In this document: positions 1 to 10,890 of the stretch, piece after piece
Position numbering within the stretch: position 1 is the first letter of the stretch
Layout: every line of letters begins with the position of its first letter
Source: Carettochelys insculpta
Lineage: Eukaryota > Chordata > Testudines > Carettochelyidae
DNA length: 64,000 bases
Assembly: GCF_033958435.1 (NCBI RefSeq)
Contig: NC_134152.1
Location: forward strand, 22,170,001 to 22,234,000
Direction: 5' to 3'
Program-made: the position numbers and the translations under genes
Notes under the pieces: model-generated
Databases searched by the model: none
What the model saw: only the letters and a program-made list of their open reading frames with translations
What the model was told of the DNA's origin: nothing

Positions 1-89
1 TGAATATGCATTTCAGCGCTTCATTAGTAAACTTCGAAATGGCCATTTGTGTGGCCATTTTGAAGTTCGGGGCACATGTAGACATAGCC
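1..89. mobile_element. Right end of a palindromic GTCTACAC-type MITE
   Basis: The sequence matches the right arm of the 436-bp palindromes at 34865 and 49763: the same AATATGCATTTCAGCGCTTC core and the same terminal GTAGACATAGCC at 78-89. The rest lies off the left edge. Confidence 0.8.
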
Positions 90-130
90 AGGATGGGATA
101 ACATTGTGAAGTGTCAGGCCATATCTTGTC

Positions 131-745
131 TGTGACAGGGCGGTTGCCTCACACTTGTATAGAAAGGGTTAAAAGCAATCCTGGGAGCCAATCTGGGGGG
201 GGTAAGGCTTGTGGCAGCCAATCAGAGTCCAGGAGGGCTGTATAAAAAAGATGACTGGGTACGGTGAGCCTACTCTTGTTCTAGCTGTGGAGGGAGATAG
301 ACCTAGCTGCTTGCTGGAGTTGGGGTACCGGATGCAACTGTGCTGGGGAAAGGCAGGGGAGCTCTGGCCTGAGTAAGCCCAGGTGAGGCCTAACAACAGG
401 TGTGTTGGGGGGTTGTACTATGGCTTCAAGGAAGCAGCCTGGGCAAGTGAAAGCAGCAGATTGTCCCCCTTGCCAATGATGAGTGGCCATTTCAGACTGC
501 AGAGAGTCACTGAGATAAGGTGGGCATAGGAGATGTGGGGTTCCCTTAGAGGGGGAGACCCTATAGTGTGGGGCACAGGAACATGGCAGGGCTCTGCATT
601 ATAGGAAGGATGCAGGTCCTGAGAGTAGGTGGAGAACAGACAGGTAACAGCCTACGAGACCGTGGCCTGAAGGAGGTGCTCAAAAGTCTGAAATGAGCTG
701 ATTCCCTGAGTAACAACGAGCAGGAGGTGCCCCAGGGCTGTTACA
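131..745 (+). mobile_element. Probable solo LTR
   Basis: The segment begins TGTGACAG and ends CTGTTACA, near-perfect TG..CA inverted termini. Inside, two CCAAT boxes (188-192, 218-222) and a TATA box (241-247) are spaced as in a promoter-bearing long terminal repeat. No internal gag or pol sequence follows and no clear 4-6 bp duplication is visible, so the call is tentative. Confidence 0.5.
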
Positions 746-1479
746 TTCCCAAATGGCTTATGTTGTTTTTTTTCTACACAGGGGACAGCTTGTAGGAACT
801 ATGCAGCTAAGCGTTCTCTGGCTCCCATAAAAGTCTGATGGAGCTGTTCTGTAAGCCTATTTCTTAGAGAAAGACAGTGGAGCAGACTGGTTGCTGTTGC
901 TCAGAAGCACATAGCACAGGTCAGGAGGGAGGATGTGATGGTATCTCTGCCCTTTCCCAAAGCTTAGATCCTTTGTGTGTTCCGTGTGTTCCATGTGTTC
1001 TCTAGCATGGAACAAAGCATTGCTTTCAGACACGAAATCACCAACCCACACAGCCCCACTGGGATAGCTGGTAAGCTGCAGCACACAGATTTTTAAAGCT
1101 AGAGAAATGGTGGAAAGAGGATGAAGTGATTTGCCTGATGTCACAAAGTGAATTAGCAGCAGCCGTGGGGTTAGAACTATGACCACCTACCTCTCAGTCC
1201 TGTGTCCTCTTGTGCAGCTCATCCAGCCTGAGACCATGCTGAGCAATAACAGCTGAGCCAGGCAGAAGTGACCTGATGAAACAGATGTGCCTAACTGTTT
1301 GGTGGAGGAAAGCGGGAGGGCTAGTTAAGCCATTAGGCTGAGTCTACCAGCAGGTATGAGAAGGAAGTGGAAAACAGGAGTGGCACAGAGAGAAGGAGGC
1401 AGCAAGAGACAAGGGCATCATTTTGGAAGGGTGGGAAAGGCAGCAGCCATTCATATTAGGAGGCCACCTACTCTTTATG
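746..1479. repeat. MIR-like SINE fragment within otherwise plain sequence
   Basis: The part at about 1095-1215 resembles the MIR core: GAAGTGATTTGCCTGATGTC, then CACAAAGTGAATTAGCAGCA, then TTAGAACTATGACC. MIR is an ancient tRNA-derived SINE found throughout amniotes. The remainder of the stretch shows nothing recognisable. Confidence 0.5.
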
Positions 1480-1663
1480 GGGAGGGATAGCTCAATGGCT
1501 TGAGCAGTAGCCTGCTAAACCCAGGGTTGAGAGCTCAATCCTTGAGGGAGGCCATTTAGGGATTGGAGCAAATAGATGTCAGGGATGGTGCTTGGTCCTG
1601 CCAAGAGGACAGGGGACTGGACTGGAGGAGATGACCTCCTGAGGTCCCTTCCAATTCTAGGGG
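1480..1663 (+). mobile_element. CryI-type tRNA-derived SINE
   Basis: The head carries Pol III promoter boxes: box A around TAGCTCAATGGCTTGAGCA and box B around GGTTGAGAGCTCAATCC. It then runs through GCCATTTAGGGA and TTGGTCCTGCC to the tail TGACCTCCTGAGGTCCCTTC. This head-body-tail order is that of the CryI SINE family of cryptodiran turtles, whose tail resembles the CR1 LINE that mobilises it. It is the strongest lineage marker in the window. Confidence 0.85.
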
Positions 1664-4329
1664 ATGTGTGTGCCTTCTTCCCCCTTCCCCTAACTGCCCT
1701 GGAGCAAGGGGACAGCGCACAGTGTGTGTGCATGCCTCTTGCTCCTGGGGAGCAGAGGGGATGGAAGAATAGTTCACACAAGCTGTGTACTTCCCCTTAC
1801 TCCCTGGGAATGGGAAGAACAAGAGGGGTCCTGGTACACACAGCTCCTGTCCCTCTGCCCTCCTGAAATGGTGCCCTTGGAGGGAGAGCTATTGATTGCC
1901 TGTGGCAGGAGCTGGAGGCTCCCTAGGACTTGTTGGAGCAGAACTGTATATCATGTAAAAGTGGTGGGAGCCCACATTCTAACTAATACCCACAGGGTGT
2001 TTGACCAGCACTAAGCTCTCTGAGGGGAATGTGGATCAGAGCAGAGGCAGGAGCAAAGCAACCAGCTGCACTTCCAAAAAAATCCCCACTCCATATAACC
2101 CCTGAGACATCCCCCTTCTCTCTTTGAAGCTGGTGGCTGATATAAGGGGAACCCCTTAGATCACATTATCTTACTCCATACTACTCTGTTTTCCATCAGC
2201 TGTTTGCGTAGCAGGGAGTCTGCTATTAATGTGTTAACTTGCCAATATTCAGCCTGATAGTGTGTCGAGTACCTTTCTATTAATCTGTGTGGTTCTCAAA
2301 AAAAAATTACTCAGTACCTTTTATTTCTAAACCCCCTTCTAACATCAATTGCGCTCCTCTGCAAGGTTGCTTGTTAAATCATCAGTTTGTGTGGCATGCT
2401 TAGCATGACTTGCAAATTTCACCCTGTCTTGAAGGTGATTGTTCTATGCTGGTCTCCCATAAGCAGAACCAGCGGCTTAAAGAAAGTGACTCTGTCCATT
2501 TCTTTGGCCACAGGAGCCTGAAGCACTAAATAAAATAGCAGTAAAGACTTTGTACCTATGTAGTGGTGGGTCATCTACATCAAAGTAGAGATGAGTTATT
2601 TAGGACACAATTCTTCTCTGTTCAAGTGATGTCTTCAACACAAGGTGGTTGAACTCCTCCTGTTTTTATTGTGGTGACGGTTGTAAAGCTGCTATTCTCC
2701 TTTGGATACCATTTTATTTAGCAATGTTTCCAATGTAGCTGGCTCTTCTCTTTCTCTTCCTGGTTTGTCTGATTTTTTTTTTTTTTCCTTCATGGTATGA
2801 GCTACTGGAACTGAGTTGCTCTGTGATCAGAGAGTAATGGATCTGCAGAAAGATGATCTACTTTCACTTTTTCTCCAATAATTGTGTTCCTTTGGGAATT
2901 CATCCTGCACACCCAAGAAGATTATATACCTAGTGATGCCTGGGGAGAAACTGGGACACACTGTAAGGTTGGCCAGACCCCTGAGGGTCTGCAAGTGTAT
3001 TGCAGGTGGTCTGGGTGCGGGGGGAGGGGAGATAACTGCAAAGTTACAATCAATTACTTTTCAATATCGTCCAATAATGTTATGAATTGCTATCCAAAAG
3101 TCCATGTTGTAGCTTCCTTTTTCATTCAAGGAAGTGTACAGAGTGGCTAGAATAGGCACTGATGGGGGTCTGACCGTTTGGAGGGTAATTGGGGGGTGAT
3201 TTCAGGTCTGCACTAGTGAAAAGGTTGGGAACCGCTGGTGTAAGGAATCAAATGGATTACATTTTAATTTTTAAAAGCTTTTGTAATGGAGTTTTAAGTG
3301 ATGAGAATGTTCTAGCATCAGGCTGCAATAGCAATCCAAATCTGCTTGCTGTGAAACAGACCAGCTGAAGTTCCCCCCACCTCCCGTTTAAAAAAAAAAA
3401 AAAAAAAGAATGTGAGAAAATAAAAAAACAGAATCAGACACATGCAAAGTAATTCATTGACTTGTAAAAAGAAACAGGAGACCAAAGCAAGAAAAGGAAT
3501 TAGTGGTGTCAAAAACTAACAATGGCAGAGCATGCTGCAAACCCAATAAAATCCCAGACAGAAAGACAGAATACATACAGGGACTCTTTTGATGACCCTG
3601 AAAAAACTGGAGATATAGACACAAAGAAGATCAGCAACAACTACTGTAATGGGGAGGCCATCAGACCCTGCTAGGATGGGGGAAATGCACCTCAGGCCAG
3701 CAGCCTGTACTAGGGAAACAGCTAATGCAGAAACCCAGGTGAGAGCAACTGCAACGGACTGATGAGAGCCAGCTGATGTGACTGGGAAGCTTTAAAAGCA
3801 GTGGGGTCAAGCATGGGGAGGGAGGAGGTTGGAGAGCAGTTGAGAAGGAGAAGGCAAAACAGATAAGGAGTTCAGGAACAAGACAGCTGGGGAGGGAAGA
3901 GTGCCTGGGCTCCCCTCCTCCAGGAAGCTGACAGCCCTGGCTGTGAGTAGTGGGAGGGAAACTGACCAACCAGCTAGAGAAACAGAGGTGGGTGCAGCCT
4001 AAACCCTACAGCCAGGGGCAGAGGCATGGGACCTGAGCTGGACAAGGGGGCAACTTGCTACACCATGTATTACAGTGCGGGAACTAGAAAGAACATTGAA
4101 AAGTGAGGTGAAGCAGTGGGGGAGGAGGGTGTGGGGGCTGAAATTCTTCCATCCCTGAAGGAATGAAAAACTTACCTACTTAAAGCTTTCAGTCAGACAC
4201 CACCTCCAGAGACTTCAAGCAATCAGTTCTTTAGCAAAGGTTACTGCTAAAGAATGTGAGCAACATAGACCTATCAATCTGACCAACCACATGCACTCAG
4301 TTCCTTTCAAAACTGACAGGATGTGGATA
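1664..4329. other. Intergenic, old repeat debris only
   Basis: No gene seen. At 3219-3238 there is a hAT-like right terminus (AAAAGGTTGGGAACCGCTGG) whose left partner was not found. A T-run at about 2773-2787 and an 18-A run at about 3391-3408 are the only low-complexity tracts. Short frames here lack splice context and similarity. Confidence 0.5.
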
Positions 4330-4918
4330 CAGAGTGAGCACGTTGCCCTATGGCAATGACACCAGCCGGCGGTGTTTGGCTGCTGTCCCATGTCAGGGCT
4401 CCTTGGTAAGCGGGGCATGGTGAGACATTGGTTGGTGGGGGGCATTTCTGCAGCCTTCCTGTGAGAGGGGTTGGAGGATGGGGGCTCCACAAGCTCCTGG
4501 GGATGTGTGCTGAAAATAGGGGCTCTGCAGCCTGCTGGCAGAGGGGCCGAGGCATGTGGCAGCTGCCCTGTGGCAGGGATCCCTAGCTGCAGTGGCTGCC
4601 CTGCAGCAGGAGCTGCCTCCCCAAGGCACAGGATGCTGAGGAATGAGACAGCCACCCTGTGGCAGAGCTCACTGGTAGAGGGGCCTGCTGCTGTGGGATG
4701 TGGGGGAATGGGGCAGCTGCCCCATTGAGGAGCTCCCCTGCAACAGGAGCTTCTGTCCCCATGACGTCAGGGATCTTGGCATCTGCCTGCAGCACAGGGT
4801 GCCAGGAAGCAGGAGCACAGAAAATGAGACTATTTGCCTACTTCTTTTTTTAAGTTGACACCTGTGAGACAGCTTAGATAAGGGATTAGCCAGGTAAAAG
4901 CTGGATAAATGGTCACCC
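4330..4918. repeat. GC-rich degenerate repeat ending in a hAT-like terminus
   Basis: The segment is rich in loosely repeated CTGCCCTGTGGCAG and GCAGGAGCTGCC words. It ends near 4898-4915 with ATGGTCACCCTA, the terminus also seen at 7781-7792. It is probably a decayed relative of the 6656-7792 element, but the left end is not identifiable. Confidence 0.4.
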
Positions 4919-5560
4919 TACATGTGTATGTCAAGATCTTGAGTCCCTAGGCAGCAAATCATATGGCCCCTGGTGCCCTGGCACTGGGAATATTCCTGGC
5001 CCAGGGTTGGGCTCCACCAAAACTTGCTTCCTGTTGATTCTGTGCTTCCTGCCCCATGTTCCCAGCCCTCCTGCTGTCCCATGCGCTCCCCCTGCAACCC
5101 TGGTTCCACCTGTCATCCCTGGACAATTTAAAATGCCCTCCAGGGTCCCTACCGCTGGCAATGCAGTGGGTTCCCTGTGGCTGCCAGCATGTGTCCCTAT
5201 AGCATGGGGGAGGGGAACTGTCTTTATTCCATGCACTGCTCCAGCTGCTGGGAGTAGCACATGGAGATGAACACACATGTTGGCAGCTGTAGGAAGTGAG
5301 CAGCTGGAGGCCGAGGCCGCTCTAACCCCCCTGCACCGCCAGTGATGCCGGTGGGGTCCCCGGACCAGTTGGTAGTGGCAGCATGATTCCATCTTCTGTA
5401 CCACTACAGTTAGGTTTCTGACTGAGCCCACCACCTTGATTCAGTGACACATCTCATCCACCCCTTAGTCAGTGTTGCCTGTCAGCTGAGTGCTTGGGTA
5501 GTCCATCGAGGAGAGACTCAGGCACCATCCAGCTGACTAGCAGAGACCCACAGCCAGCAG

Positions 5561-5649
5561 TATGTGTTTCTACTGGCGGTGCTCATCTACACATCTCAGT
5601 GTACATAAAATGTATTTCACACAAGAATGGAAAAATAGAGGGAACGCTG
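5561..5649 (-). mobile_element. hAT-like MITE fragment, CAGTGTTCCCT family
   Basis: The reverse complement starts CAGCGTTCCCTCTATTTTTC and runs through TACACTGAG and GCCAGTAGAAACAC, matching the element at 44252-44441 over about 90 bp. Only one end is present. The flanks 4919-5560 (GC-rich) and 5650-6647 (AT-richer) hold nothing recognised. Confidence 0.65.
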
Positions 5650-6655
5650 CCCTCAGTGAAGCTTTTTCTTCTCTAAATCTATCCTGAGCTCCATTTTCTT
5701 CTCTTTCCCCAGTTGACTCCCTCAGTTGCTTAGTTTCTTCCTCTCTGTATTTCTGGTGGTAGCTGAAAGGTGCCCCATAATATGCTGCGCACCTCTGATA
5801 ACAGGAATGCTTCTGTGAGTACCACATTTTAACATGGCACCACCATGCTTGACAGAGGTTGCCACACAGGCCTCCACCATGAGCTTTGTAGCGTAGCAGG
5901 AATAGCTGAAGAGTCTAGCAAAACAAATAGGATATTTGTCCAAATCTCGATCCAAACATTTACGCTTGATTCGAGGGTGGGTGGTTGTCTTATCTTTCTA
6001 ATCACATCTCTAATCTCACCCACTAGAATAACTGTTAAAAGGTGAAAAAATGTTGAAGTTCCTAAAATTGTGGACACCTAAACTAAGGCCTTTCTGGATC
6101 ATACACAAGATTTACTGCTGCAAGGAAGAGTATCATGTTATCTATTCTGCCCACCTTTCTGGAAGGGCTAATGTGGACCCTTTAAATGTGGAAGACCTCG
6201 ACTTTGCTGCTGTTCACCATCAGTCTTTTAACTCTAGGGCTATGTATCTTTTCTAAAACTTATTTGTATTAAATGCCAATAATGTTCTCCACCAAAGAGC
6301 CTAGATACTCAAGCATAACCTTCTTCCATTTTATTCCTCTGCTAGAAAATGACATTTCTACTGCATATCCAGGTAATATCACACCCACGGACTTTTCAGA
6401 AATTATAACTGCTGTAGCAAGCATGCCCCAGGAGGCAATTTCTATAAACTGGCAGTGTTGCCTTTCAGTAAATCTTCTGCCAACTTGTGGAGTTCATGCG
6501 GTTCATTCTTTATACTAACAGCCTCTTTAAATTTAAATACACACATGCACAACTCCTTCCTCCAAGTGAGGTTTTTTATCATAGCTCATAAAAGCACTGC
6601 AATTTTCCTTGCTGTGTTACCTTATACATTAAAACAAAAACTGGGGCTCCATTAG

Positions 6656-7792
6656 TAGGGTGACCCTCTGTCCTGTTTTTGGTGGGACAACCCTGTATTT
6701 CAGGCACCAGAAAGGCATCCCGACTTATTTTTAAAAAAGGGGCCAATTGCCCCATATTTGGTGCCCTGCTGGCCTGCCAGTGCAGCTGCTGGCCAGAAAG
6801 CAGGTACTCCCGTGCACTCTGGACATACCAGAGGGAGCCAGCAAGGGGGCCCTGCAGAGGCAGATGTATGTTGGGGAGCAGGTGGTGGCAGCCTCCTTCT
6901 TCCTGGCTCCCCAAGGAGAGAGGAAGCTCAGAGTCCCGCCCTGCAGCTCTGGCAGGGGAGGCAGAGGGTCCTGGGCACTGCACCGGCCTGTAAGGACAGG
7001 GCGCCCCAGCTGCCTTGTGCAGCTCTGCACTGCCTGGCAGCCCAGCAAGCTGCTCAGGGCTCGGGAGGACCAATGACCAGCCCAACGCAGAGCAACAGCT
7101 ACACACTGCCCAGGGCTCCCTGATGCCAGGGCACCCAGAGCCCTGCACGTGTGCCCTGCTGGGGCCAGGGCCTTTTCTGTGGGGGCAGCTGCAGGGTGTG
7201 ATGGGCCTGGCCTGGCCTGCCCTGCCCTGCCCTGCATGTAGGCAGCACACCACTGAGCTGGCAGGCTGGTGGAGGCACCCAGACTCCCAAAACCTGCAGG
7301 CTGTGCAGCAGATGTCACAGGCAGAAGTGGCAGAGCTCTGGGCTGGGCTGGGGTGTTGAGGCTGGAGCAGGGCATGGGGCTCTTCTCCAGGCTCTGATGG
7401 GTCTGTGCAGGTGCCGGAGCCCCCTGCACCCTGCTGCAGGACCGCTCCTCCAGGGCAGAGTGGCACTGCCATCAGCTTCCCAGAAGCAGTGATGAGCCCA
7501 CCCTGCCCCACACCACTTGTGCACCCCGGGTACCCCGTGGGGTCCAGCCCTTGGATTGCACAGCGAGTGTCCCTCGCCTGTCCAGGGTCCTTTAGCTTCT
7601 CCTGGCTCCTGGAAGGTGGCTGCCCACAGCCCCCTCCCTGCTGCACACCAGCCACCCTGCGTGGCAGTCCACTGCCCACCCCTCTCACCCCATCCATGCA
7701 TCTGTGGCTCAGGTCGGTCGGACAGCCGGGGAGCCGCTGCCCCCCAGTATCTCCTTGTCCCATATTTTGGACAGGGGGATATGGTCACCCTA
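6656..7792. mobile_element. Non-autonomous hAT-like element, TAGGGTGACC ends, 8-bp TSD
   Basis: The element has inverted termini TAGGGTGACC..TCTGTCC and GGACAGGGGGATATGGTCACCCTA. It is flanked by TCCATTAG (6648-6655) and TCCATTAT (7793-7800), an 8-bp target duplication with one mismatch, as hAT transposons make. The 1137-bp interior is very GC-rich and gives long open frames on both strands (up to 394 codons). These have no transposase motif and look like a composition effect. Confidence 0.8.
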
Positions 7793-10700
7793 TCCATTAT
7801 ATATTATATTATAGACAGAAATGGCACACGTTATATCATCAGCCCTTATTCTGTTTCATGTGACTTTTGCCCTCCATCTCCCAATGGTGCTTCGTAACCA
7901 CAAGTAGTTGGTTTCTTAAGAAGTAACAGAACTGAGAGTGACAATGCATGTAAGTACCTGAAATGTGATGATGCTGTTTTCTCTCTCAAATGCAGAGGGG
8001 AGGGTATTAGAGGCACCACTGTACAGTCGGCATGGACTAAAAACTGGCCTAACTTGTGTGTGAATGCTCAATAGGTGGCATTTACTTTATGAAATGTGTT
8101 GGATTTATGAACGCCTCCAAAGAGAAAGGGCAAGGGTTGTGAATGTGAGGATCAGTCATGGGTGTCCTCCACTAATTACAATCCTGGCTTTTTCCTCATT
8201 TTGAATATTGAATAAATGATCTTTTTCTTGCTTGCATCGTGGTCCTTCATCGGGGGACCAGACATTGGACTAAATATATAACTGGATGCTGTATGAGCCA
8301 CACATGTAACATATAACATGTATAGTGCAAATAATTTCCTACCTAAGGATGCTAAATACACACATGCGCTCAAGGTTTGGTACTTGCTTAAGGAATCCTG
8401 CAGATTTTTATGTGGGTTCTTGTGATATCTGATGAATTTATGGAACCACAGTGGAGTGAAGTGGCGTGAATTTATGCTAAGCTGTTGCTGACCTCTGTGC
8501 CCACTGTTTGGAATCCCTCTGTAATTTGCCCAGCTGCTTTCTGAGGGCAATAATTTGCCTTCCACCCTAGTCTGTTTCCTTGTGGCCACATGATGCTTTG
8601 ACCCTCACCCCACACAGTCATTGGGGCTGCACAGACTCCAGAGTAGAATTCAGCTGCTGTTGTGCAGATTTTAATGAGAGCTAGCTTGCTCACCTAACCC
8701 AAGCAAGTGCTCTCCCTATTGCTGGAGAAACGCCTCCATCCCACATCCCCAGATCACAGCCCACTGCTGCTGTCTTGCTCTTCCTGCCTACTGCCGTGCC
8801 TTGGACAAGTTGCTGTCTTGTTGTGCTGCTTCACTGAAGTGAAGGGGAAGTTAATCAGGAACAGCCTTAAGCACTGGGACTGGGTTCATTCAAGGTGTAG
8901 TGCCATTGGAATCCCTGGCCCTAGAAGCTAACTAGAGAGAGCATAAAAACAGAATTGCTCATCTGAAAGTGCAGAGTCTTGATCTGATCGAGTAACCCAC
9001 TGGGTCACTCACTACCAGCTACTTGCGCTGCCTTCAGTGCTGCTACTTGCATTGTGCTCAACCTGCCGACGTGTAATAAAATTCTTGTGTTCTTTTCATT
9101 TCTCTGTCCTTGCAGAGGCCATTCTCACTGTAAGTTGTTATAGTAACAGCTCCATTTCTACATCAGAAATTCACTCCCTAGTTTGTACTCATCATTTCGT
9201 GGCCCAGTGGGCTGGAGAGCTTACTTGCTGTGTTAGCTGGGTGAGTGGCTGGACTTCTTGGTGCTGATTTCAGGCTGAGAATTCACAGACATAGTTGCTT
9301 GCATTTTCACCTCTCAACTTCCTCCTTGTTTAGGCAGCTGGTTGAGCCTGACTCTCCTGGGGGAATTTGTTTAGCCAAATAGCCCAATGAAGGCACTTGT
9401 TGGCAAAGAATTTGTTTCAGAAAGCAAGTTGGTTAGAGACCTGAAGAACTGTGTTATCATGAGGAGGGTTCATTAAAGGCTCCTAAACCTTCAAAGGGAG
9501 AGAGACCCATTCCTCACAGTTATATTTCATGTTCTTTGAAGCTCTGTCCATAAATTCATTGAAGTAGCTGCAAATAAAAGTAGAGAGCTGGCGTGAACTG
9601 GATGGCTCCATTGAGGAGTTGGCTCATGAAGCTAAAGCTCCAGTGAAGTAGCTGGTAAGATCTTTGCAGAGATCTTGATCCTGATCTTCCTCCAACTTTA
9701 TAGTAGCGCAACTGAACTGGCTTTGTAGCATAAGTTGAAAATTCAGGCTGTTTGGTCTCAAGTTTGCCTGCCCCGCACCTAATTCATGTCGTTCAGTGGA
9801 ATAATAAAAAATACTATGGTATGAGGTTAGGGACATCTTTTGCACACTAAAGAAACAATGGCTACATCTAGAAACGCTGCTGCCTGGGACGTGTTATTTC
9901 AGAATCCAATTCCCTTTTGGTGATATTGGTTCACTTCCCTGGAGGTAAAATGGTTTGTCCTGAAGCTGGAGTTGATGTCACTATGACATTGTTAGAGTTG
10001 ATGCTTGCTGAAATGGTGTCTCCATGGCCAGGAAATGGAGCAATCAAAAGCATAATTTGTTAGTCTGCCAATTGCTAGAGTAAATTAAAACTAGAAATGT
10101 TACCAGTAGACAGTTCAAACAGATCTTCATGGCTAGGCAGTTATTACACATTTGCTTCAATTGCAGCTTCTCCAGGTTCAGGTGTGTTAATTATCTGCCA
10201 CCTAGTGACCTTGTATGGAACTGAAATGTTTCATTGCTCTCAGACATGGTATCTGAGAAGGGTGAGTAGTAGGGGAGTGGCAGAGAGGTAGCAGCTTGCT
10301 ACTGAGGCATAGCACAGGGCAGAGGTGTATTAGGTATGAAGTATTACTGCTTGTCCAGAAAGAAGGTGTGTGAAAGTTCCCAGCACAGGTAGCTGGATGT
10401 CAGCATGAGTGTTGAACTGCAGTATGGGGTTGTGGAAGACCAGAGGTGTGACAGGCTCCCATCCTTGGACCTGTTTCTGCACTCCCTACATTCTTATTCC
10501 CTGCGACACAGCAGCACAAGGCAGGGCACACATCTTATCCTAAAGGAAACTTTACTACAGGGTATGTTTTTATATCAATGCACCTGAATTATCACATGCA
10601 ATTGCAAGATGCTGCATTGTTTCCCATATTTCACGGGAAACATTGATAATTACCCAGTGCAAAGTGGCTAATTAAACTGTTCCTAACTTGCCTGAACTCA

Positions 10701-10799
10701 TCACACTGGTAACTTCTAGAATGTGAATGAGGAAAATGCTCCCACTCCTGGATATAAATGAGAAATGCTACAATATATGACTCAAACATATACAGGCTA
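7793..10799. other. Intergenic, nothing recognised
   Basis: Unique-looking sequence of mixed composition. The frame at 8176-8589 (minus, 137 codons) resembles no family recognised here and shows no exon context. No RNA gene or recent repeat was identified. Confidence 0.4.
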
Positions 10800-10890
10800 T
10801 GATCTGAAGAAGTGGGTCTGCCCCACGAAAGCTCAGCGCCAAATACATTATTTTGTTAGCCTTTAAAGTGCTACATGAACTGCTTTTATG
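10800..10890. mobile_element. Penelope-like element terminus fragment
   Basis: GATCTGAAGAAGTGGGTCTG, CCCACGAAAGCTCA and TATTTTGTTAGCCTTTAAAG in order are the terminal words of the PLE hairpins at 35930-36625 and 61182-61384. Confidence 0.7.

Noticed and set aside
1480..1560. Possible tRNA gene
   Set aside because: It has A and B boxes but is fused to a SINE body and CR1-like tail; it is the head of a CryI SINE.
4931..5434. 167-codon minus-strand frame
   Set aside because: GC-rich stretch with several overlapping frames on both strands and no recognisable domain.
6579..7763. 394-codon minus-strand open frame
   Set aside because: Lies inside a GC-rich hAT-like element with clear ends and TSD; overlapping frames are open on both strands and no protein motif is present.
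8176..8589. 137-codon minus-strand frame
   Set aside because: No family resemblance and no splice or promoter context; probably chance.
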